A DNA stretch of 11,104 nt from Candidatus Brocadiia bacterium (GTDB taxonomy: Bacteria > Planctomycetota > PUPC01 > DSUN01). A program made the position numbers and the translations under genes. The notes below the pieces were generated by a model. That model was given only the letters and a program-made list of their open reading frames with translations. It was not told the DNA's origin and did no database searches. This document shows, piece after piece, positions 7,936 to 11,104 of the stretch (positions are counted from its first letter, which is position 1; each line of letters starts with the position of its first letter). The stretch covers positions 1 through 11,104 of the forward strand of contig JADHXT010000083.1 of the NCBI GenBank assembly GCA_016782825.1, read 5' to 3'.

Positions 7936-7972
7936 CGAGCGGCTCGCCCTTGGGCGAGCCGCTCGGCTTTTT
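7936..7972 (+). terminator. Intrinsic terminator of pilin gene 1
   Basis: A perfect 14-bp stem (CGAGCGGCTCGCCC at 7936-7949 with its complement at 7952-7965) is followed by GCTTTTT. It lies 25 nt after the stop codon. Confidence 0.95.
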
Positions 7973-8093
7973 GACCCGCCCCCTCTGCTGACGCCAGCAC
8001 CCTCACCCCCCTCAATACGCAGTGGCCGTCCCATCTCGTCTGCCCCAGCGATAGTGTGCGCGGAAAAAACCTGGCCAAACGCCCGGATTTCCC

Positions 8094-8123
8094 TTGCGTG
8101 CCCATGATCGCCGGGCGTATACT
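8094..8123 (+). promoter_or_regulatory. Putative promoter for pilin gene 2
   Basis: TTGCGT (8094-8099), an 18-nt spacer and TATACT (8118-8123). The sequence CGGGCGTATA around the -10 also occurs at the pilin 3 promoter. A perfect 8-bp inverted repeat (ACGCCCGG at 8079-8086 and CCGGGCGT at 8111-8118) brackets the -35 and touches the -10, so it could be an operator. The rest of 7973-8093 shows nothing I can assign. Confidence 0.6.
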
Positions 8124-8129
8124 CAGGGT

Positions 8130-8150
8130 GGCGCCGCTGAGGGGCCTTGC
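8130..8150 (+). other. 5' leader block complementary to the 3' UTR of pilin gene 2
   Basis: The predicted mRNA 5' end reads GGCGCCGCTG (8130-8139), A, GGG, then GCCTTGC (8144-8150). It can pair with 8832-8855, between the stop codon and the terminator. This gives 10 bp, a bulged A, 3 bp, a 3-nt bulge on the 3' strand and 7 bp including one G-U pair. Confidence 0.6.
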
Positions 8151-8165
8151 TCTTTGACAATGAGG

Positions 8166-8176
8166 AAAGGGGGTGA
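8166..8176 (+). promoter_or_regulatory. Shine-Dalgarno that fixes the start of pilin gene 2
   Basis: AAAGGGGGTGA differs by one base from the site before pilin genes 1 and 3. It lies 5 nt before ATG 8182. The in-frame GTG at 8173 lies inside this site and is rejected as a start. Confidence 0.85.
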
Positions 8177-8181
8177 GCCCG

Positions 8182-8829
8182 ATGACGAAACGTCATGGCT
8201 TCACGCTCATCGAGCTTCTGGTAGTCATCGCTATCATCGCTATTCTCGCGGGCATGCTACTGCCCGCTCTCCAGATGGCTCGCGAGCAGGCCCGACGCAT
8301 TCGTTGCGGCAACAACCTCAACCAGTTGGCCAAGGGCTTCGTGTCCTACCTCAACGAGCTCGGGGGGAACCGCTTCTACCCGTGCCCGTTGGGCCGGGGC
8401 CTGAACGCCAACGACTACAACGGAGCCGAATGGCTCGCCAGTCTCTACTGGACGGGGGTCATTCCCGACCCTGGGGTCTACATCTGCCCCAGCTCTCCCG
8501 ACACCAATCACAACGGTGAGGATATCGGGACCCACCGCGCCGTGTCGGGCAAGTTCGGGTCGCAGACCATCAGCTACGCTGGCATGCACTACCGCAGCCA
8601 GACCGATCGTAGCGGCAACCCGATGCCCGGCGCACTTCGGGACGACTTCCCGCCCAACATGCCCATGGCGTGTGACGACACGGAGGGCGTGATCAACCAC
8701 GGCAGTTTCGGGCGATACATGTCGGTCATCTACTTCGACACCCACTTCGACGGCCTCAGTGGCACCGACGTCGACGTGGAGAACGGAGTAGGCCGCAAGC
8801 CCGGACTGCTCTGGATGCTCCGCAACTAG
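8182..8829 (+). CDS. Pseudopilin-like protein 2 (prepilin-type)
   Basis: A 215-residue prepilin paralogue of protein 1. MTKRHG is the leader with cleavage after Gly6; mature Phe1, Glu5 and Pro22 are all present. The body keeps NGAEWLASLYWTG, ICPSSPDTNHNGEDIG, FGSQTISYAGMHYRS and CDDTEGVINHG. The C-terminal third (MSVIYFDTHFDGLSG, DVDVENGVGRKPGLLWMLRN) is closest to protein 3. The H-X-DG-like motif reads DTH. It shares the LLW-x-LRN-type C-terminus with its neighbours. The gene is a stand-alone unit with its own promoter, ribosome site and terminator. Its predicted mRNA 5' end complements its own 3' UTR. No N-x-S/T sequon is present. Confidence 0.9.
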   Translation: MTKRHGFTLIELLVVIAIIAILAGMLLPALQMAREQARRIRCGNNLNQLAKGFVSYLNELGGNRFYPCPLGRGLNANDYNGAEWLASLYWTGVIPDPGVYICPSSPDTNHNGEDIGTHRAVSGKFGSQTISYAGMHYRSQTDRSGNPMPGALRDDFPPNMPMACDDTEGVINHGSFGRYMSVIYFDTHFDGLSGTDVDVENGVGRKPGLLWMLRN

Positions 8830-8831
8830 CC

Positions 8832-8855
8832 TGCGAGGCTCACCCCAGCGGCGCC
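8832..8855 (+). other. 3' UTR block complementary to the 5' leader of pilin gene 2
   Basis: GCGAGGC (8833-8839) and CCCAGCGGCGCC (8844-8855) lie between the TAG stop (8827-8829) and the terminator stem starting at 8857. They are the partners of 8130-8150. Confidence 0.6.
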
Positions 8856-8856
8856 C

Positions 8857-8888
8857 AGAAGCCCGCCGGCCCCGGCGGGCTTCTCTTA
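8857..8888 (+). terminator. Intrinsic terminator of pilin gene 2
   Basis: A perfect 13-bp stem, AGAAGCCCGCCGG (8857-8869) with its complement at 8872-8884, is followed by CTTAT. The T-tract is short. The downstream CTTCTCTTATGGCCCC and the step into CATCTTGCTC are repeated after pilin gene 3. Confidence 0.8.
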
Positions 8889-8903
8889 TGGCCCCATCCT
8901 CAT

Positions 8904-9046
8904 CTTGCTCTTGCTCTTGCTCTTGCTCTTGCTCTTGCTCCTGCTCTTGCTCCTGCTCTTGCTCTCCGTCGGTCTTCTCTTCGCTCTCTCTTCCATCCGA
9001 CGCCAGACCGAGCCAGAGCCAGAGCAGGAGCAAGAGCAAGAGCAAG
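8904..9046. repeat. Hexamer-armed inverted-repeat element 3
   Basis: The left arm is 10 hexamers (8904-8963; CTTGCT eight times, CCTGCT twice). A 47-nt core (8964-9010) follows. The right arm is six complementary hexamers (9011-9046; AGCCAG twice, AGCAGG once, AGCAAG three times). The core differs from that of element 4 at 8 of 47-48 positions and contains TCTTCTCT, CTCTCTTCCA and CGCCAGACCG. The right flank has GGGAACAGGAAA. The element lies between the terminator of pilin gene 2 and the promoter of pilin gene 3. The 2:1 mismatch in arm length means pairing must be partial or slipped. Confidence 0.9.
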
Positions 9047-9063
9047 AGGGAACAGGAAATCTC

Positions 9064-9093
9064 TTGACTCCCCCTCGCGCGCGGGCGTATAAG
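9064..9093 (+). promoter_or_regulatory. sigma70-type promoter for pilin gene 3
   Basis: TTGACT (9064-9069), an 18-nt spacer and TATAAG (9088-9093). CGGGCGTATA and the following GGCGCCGCTGA are shared with the pilin 2 promoter and leader. Transcription is predicted near 9099-9101. Confidence 0.75.
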
Positions 9094-9098
9094 CACCA

Positions 9099-9120
9099 TG
9101 GCGCCGCTGACGGCCGCTGG
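9099..9120 (+). other. 5' leader block complementary to the 3' UTR of pilin gene 3
   Basis: TGGCGCCGCTG (9099-9109) followed directly by ACGGCCGCTGG (9110-9120) sits at the predicted mRNA 5' end. Both 11-nt blocks are perfectly complementary to 9799-9825, where they are separated by 5 extra nt. Confidence 0.75.
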
Positions 9121-9134
9121 TCTGCACGCAGCCG

Positions 9135-9145
9135 AAAGGAGGTGA
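9135..9145 (+). promoter_or_regulatory. Perfect Shine-Dalgarno that fixes the start of pilin gene 3
   Basis: AAAGGAGGTGA, 5 nt before ATG 9151. The frame is open upstream only because it runs through repeat element 3 as poly-Leu; that is not coding. Confidence 0.9.
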
Positions 9146-9150
9146 TCCCC

Positions 9151-9798
9151 ATGCTGCACAGACACGGCCTGACGCTGGTCGAGGTCCTCTTGGTGGTGAT
9201 CGTTATCGCTATTCTAGCAGGAATGCTCCTGCCTACTCTTACCAGCCACCATGGATACGGCGACCGCATCATCCGTTGCATGAGCAACCTGAACCAGCTT
9301 GCCAAGGGAATGGCATCGTACCTGAACGAGCTTGGCTCGAACTGCTGGTATCCGTACCCGCTGGGCCGAGGCCGCAAGGCCGACGACTTCAACGGGGCGG
9401 AGTGGCTCGCCGCGCTCTACTGGACGGGCGTCATTCCCGACCCAGGCATCTACATCTGCCCGAGCTCGCCCGACACAAACCGGAACGGCGAAGACCTGGG
9501 GACGTACAGAGCCCCGGCCGCCTTCGGCTCACAGACCGTGAGCTACGCAGGCATGCACTACCGCAGCCTGACCGATGACACCGGGGCGGTGGTCGCAGGC
9601 GCGATCACCCACGACTTCCCGCCCAACATGCCCATGGCGTGCGATGACACCCAGGGCGTGATCAACCACGGCAGCCGCGGAGGGCACATGTCCGTGATCT
9701 ACTTCGACTCCCACGTCGAAGGACTGACTGGTCAGGACATCGACGTCGAGAAGGGAGTCGGCCAGAAGCCTGGATTGCTCTGGCAGCTCCGCAACTAG
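9151..9798 (+). CDS. Pseudopilin-like protein 3 (prepilin-type, diverged N-helix)
   Basis: A 215-residue prepilin. MLHRHG is the leader with cleavage after Gly6. The mature protein starts with Leu rather than Phe (LTLVEVLLVVIVIAILAGMLL), but Glu5 and Pro22 are kept. The basic AREEARRIRC helix is replaced by TSHHGYGDRIIRC. The rest (NGAEWLAALYWTG, ICPSSPDTNRNGEDLG, FGSQTVSYAGMHYRS, CDDTQGVINHG, VIYFDSHVEG, DIDVEKGVGQKPGLLWQLRN) follows protein 2 closely, and the length is the same. The gene is enclosed by repeat elements 3 and 4, and its mRNA ends are complementary over 22 bp. It has its own promoter, ribosome site and terminator. Confidence 0.9.
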   Translation: MLHRHGLTLVEVLLVVIVIAILAGMLLPTLTSHHGYGDRIIRCMSNLNQLAKGMASYLNELGSNCWYPYPLGRGRKADDFNGAEWLAALYWTGVIPDPGIYICPSSPDTNRNGEDLGTYRAPAAFGSQTVSYAGMHYRSLTDDTGAVVAGAITHDFPPNMPMACDDTQGVINHGSRGGHMSVIYFDSHVEGLTGQDIDVEKGVGQKPGLLWQLRN

Positions 9799-9825
9799 CC
9801 AGCGGCCGTGACGACAGCGGCGCCA
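9799..9825 (+). other. 3' UTR block complementary to the 5' leader of pilin gene 3
   Basis: CCAGCGGCCGT (9799-9809), GACGA, then CAGCGGCGCCA (9815-9825), starting at the first base after the TAG stop and ending just before the terminator. It pairs with 9099-9120 as two perfect 11-bp helices with a 5-nt bulge. Confidence 0.75.
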
Positions 9826-9830
9826 CCAGG

Positions 9831-9856
9831 AGCCCGCCCGACCGGCGGGCTTCTCT
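9831..9856 (+). terminator. Intrinsic terminator of pilin gene 3
   Basis: AGCCCGCC (9831-9838), loop CGACC and GGCGGGCT (9844-9851), followed by TCTCTTAT. It is homologous to the terminator of pilin gene 2, including the preceding AGCGGCGCC and the downstream CTTATGGCCCC. Confidence 0.75.
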
Positions 9857-9873
9857 TATGGCCCCCTCTTCAT

Positions 9874-10052
9874 CTTGCTCCTGCTCTTGCTCTTGCTCTT
9901 GCTCTCGATCGGTCCTCTCTTCGTTCTCTCTTCCACCCGGCGCCAGATTGAGCAAGAGCAGGAGCAAGAGCAAGAGCAGGAGCAAGAGCAAGAGCAGGAG
10001 CAAGAGCAGGAGCAAGAGCAAGAGCAAGAGCAAGAGCAGGAGCAGGAGCAAG
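9874..10052. repeat. Hexamer-armed inverted-repeat element 4
   Basis: The left arm is five hexamers (9874-9903; CTTGCT four times, CCTGCT once). A 47-nt core (9904-9950) follows. The right arm is 17 hexamers (9951-10052; AGCAAG with AGCAGG interspersed). The core matches that of element 3 and ends in CGCCAGATTG immediately before the right arm, as in elements 2 and 3. About 30 bases of flank left of the arm are nearly identical to element 3. The right arm is over three times the left, so only part can fold as a simple hairpin. It lies between the terminator of pilin gene 3 and the promoter region of gene 4. Confidence 0.92.
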
Positions 10053-10069
10053 ACGGAGGAGGAGGGGGC

Positions 10070-10097
10070 TTGACAGGAGGAGGGGTGGCGTGATAGA
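10070..10097 (+). promoter_or_regulatory. Possible promoter for pilin gene 4
   Basis: A consensus -35 TTGACA (10070-10075) is clear, but the -10 is weak: GATAGA at 10092-10097 (16-nt spacer) or TGATAG at 10091-10096. It occupies the same position relative to repeat element 4 as the pilin 3 promoter does to element 3. Confidence 0.4.
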
Positions 10098-10170
10098 GAT
10101 GGCTGTGGACTATGGGACAACGCGCCCGAAGAGGACCACTGGGGCACAGGGAGGCAGGAGGGCCTGAGCG

Positions 10171-10866
10171 ATGTGGCGACGATTGCGTCGAGAGCGGGGC
10201 GAGTCGAAGGCGCCGTGGGTGGTGATCATCATCGCGGCGGTGGGCTGCGGCGGGCTGCTGCTCATCTCGGTGGTGGGCATCCTGGCCGGGATGATGCTGC
10301 CGGCGCTGGCGCGGGCACGCGAGGAGGCGCGGCGCATCCGCTGCCGCAACAACCTCAACCAGGTCGCCAAGGGGATGGCGACCTACCTCAACGAGTTCGG
10401 CGACAATCGGTTCTATACCTTCCCCATGGGGCGCGGCACTCAGCCCGACGACTTCAACGGCGCCGAGTGGCTCGCGAGCCTCTACTGGACGGGCACCGTC
10501 CCGGATCCGGGCGTCTTCATCTGCCCCAGCTCGCCCGACACCAACGACAACGGCGATCACTTGGGCACGCACAAGACGACCGCGGACTTCGGTTCGCAGA
10601 CCGTCAGCTACGCGGGGATGCACTACCGCAGCCTCGACGTCCTGGGCGTGCCGAGGGCCATGAGGGCCATCCGCGACGACTTCCCCCCCAATGAGCCCAT
10701 GGGCTGCGACGACACCCAGGGCTCGATCAACCACGGCCAACGCAACAACGGGGGAATGTCGGTGCTGTTCTTCGACAGCCACGTCGAGTTCAGGACCAAC
10801 ATCGAGATCGACCTGGAGCAGGGCGTGGGCGATCCGCGCACCCTGCTCCGCCTGCTGCGCAACTAG
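10171..10866 (+). CDS. Pseudopilin-like paralogue 4 lacking the prepilin cleavage motif
   Basis: A 231-residue protein. From residue 36 it is a clear paralogue of protein 1 (GILAGMMLPALARAREEARRIRC, CPSSPDTNDNGDHLG, FGSQTVSYAGMHYRS, CDDTQGSINHG, LFFDSHVEF). The Gly-Phe-Thr-Leu-Ile-Glu cleavage site is absent. Instead there is an Arg-rich segment (MWRRLRRERGESKAP, 1-15) and a hydrophobic stretch WVVIIIAAVGCGGLLLISVV (16-35). There is no Glu at the pilin position, so it should stay membrane-anchored with the N-terminus in the cytoplasm. Such non-prepilin variants are known among planctomycete DUF1559-like proteins. The start ATG 10171 has GGAGG 9 nt upstream. Cys26 gives a poor lipobox, so a lipoprotein is unlikely but possible. 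It ends in RLLRN, like its relatives. Possible roles are an assembly platform or a decoy subunit; this is inference. Confidence 0.85.
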   Translation: MWRRLRRERGESKAPWVVIIIAAVGCGGLLLISVVGILAGMMLPALARAREEARRIRCRNNLNQVAKGMATYLNEFGDNRFYTFPMGRGTQPDDFNGAEWLASLYWTGTVPDPGVFICPSSPDTNDNGDHLGTHKTTADFGSQTVSYAGMHYRSLDVLGVPRAMRAIRDDFPPNEPMGCDDTQGSINHGQRNNGGMSVLFFDSHVEFRTNIEIDLEQGVGDPRTLLRLLRN

Positions 10867-10936
10867 TGCGCTGTCAACTGTCACCTGATGTGTTCGCCAT
10901 CCTTCTCGACGAGCGACGGCCTACCCCGGCATCCGC

Positions 10937-11069
10937 GGGGGCTTTGCCCCCACACCCCCAGGATTTATCGCTTTGTGGCCGCCGGCACTGCCGGTCCCGC
11001 GTCCCTTCGGACGATGCCGGTGGCCCGAATGCGGTAAATCCCAGGGGGTCTGGGGGACGGGTCCCCCAG
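10937..11069. repeat. Nested palindromic intergenic repeat
   Basis: No gene is visible from 10867 to the window end. Within it, GGGGGC-TTT-GCCCCC (10937-10951) and CTGGGGGA-CGGG-TCCCCCAG (11050-11069) are small perfect hairpins at the two ends. Between them ACCCCCAGGATTTATCGC (10954-10971) is the imperfect inverse of GCGGTAAATCCCAGGGGGT (11031-11049), and GGCCGCCGGCA is the inverse of TGCCGGTGGCC (11015-11025) with one mismatch. This could be a dispersed palindromic (REP or MITE-like) element and could also end transcription of pilin gene 4, although no T-tract follows. Confidence 0.65.
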
Positions 11070-11104
11070 GCGCACTGCGCGGTCGAGCAGCGCCGTTGCC
11101 TCTG

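Noticed and set aside
8905..9150. Poly-Leu and Glu-Gln reading frame joined to pilin gene 3
   Set aside because: Hexamer arrays stay open in several frames on both strands. The promoter and perfect ribosome site at 9135-9145 lie after this stretch.
9951..10052. CRISPR or tandem protein-repeat interpretation of the 17-unit hexamer array
   Set aside because: The units are 6 nt with no spacers, no 20-40 nt repeat periodicity, no cas gene, and no gene frame with a start and ribosome site.
9662..10147. Minus-strand reading frames with long poly-Leu or Ser-Cys runs across element 4
   Set aside because: These are by-products of the CTTGCT/AGCAAG arrays, have no ribosome site or domain, and run into pilin gene 3 antisense.

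Overview
The window is GC-rich bacterial DNA. Every gene I can support lies on the + strand. The gene set suggests a PVC-group bacterium, most likely Planctomycetota or a Lentisphaerota-like lineage. The evidence is a local family of 'prepilin-type N-terminal methylation' proteins opening FTLIELLVVIAIIAILAGMLL, an archaeal-type 6-phospho-3-hexuloisomerase, an STT3-like oligosaccharyltransferase, a lipoprotein-type ApbE, and perfect AAAGGAGGTGA ribosome binding sites. The phylum call is inference.

Layout. 1-349: a promoter and a long inverted-repeat element. 350-1405: rtcA (RNA 3'-phosphate cyclase). 1406-1656: a second inverted-repeat element and a sigma70-like promoter. 1657-7129: a probable operon of hxlB, apbE, an STT3-like membrane glycosyltransferase and a DUF1015 gene, with gaps of 37, 63 and 27 nt and no internal terminator seen. 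7130-10866: four tandem paralogous pseudopilin-like genes. Each has its own Shine-Dalgarno site and a promoter (strong for the first three, weak for the fourth); the first three also have intrinsic terminators. 10867-11104: no gene, but a large nested palindrome.

Two layers of structure are not explained by the genes. First, four intergenic elements share one design: an array of CNTGCT-like hexamers, a core with shared CTTCCA...GCCAGA blocks, then an array of the complementary AGCANG-like hexamers, often followed by a GACAGGA-like flank. They lie upstream of rtcA, hxlB, pilin gene 3 and pilin gene 4. Arm lengths differ widely between copies (10 and 6 units in one, 5 and 17 in another), as expected for slippage or unequal exchange. 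Second, pilin genes 2 and 3 have predicted mRNA 5' ends complementary to sequence between their own stop codon and terminator. The outer block is shared by the two genes, while the inner block differs between them yet matches its own partner. This looks like compensated 5'-3' end pairing of the mRNA, or inverted repeats bounding a gene cassette.

The fourth pilin paralogue keeps the pilin body but has lost the prepilin cleavage motif, which is replaced by a basic N-terminus and an ordinary membrane anchor. The STT3-like enzyme has FWHYG where the family normally has WWDYG. Identifications come from motif recognition by eye; no database search was run.
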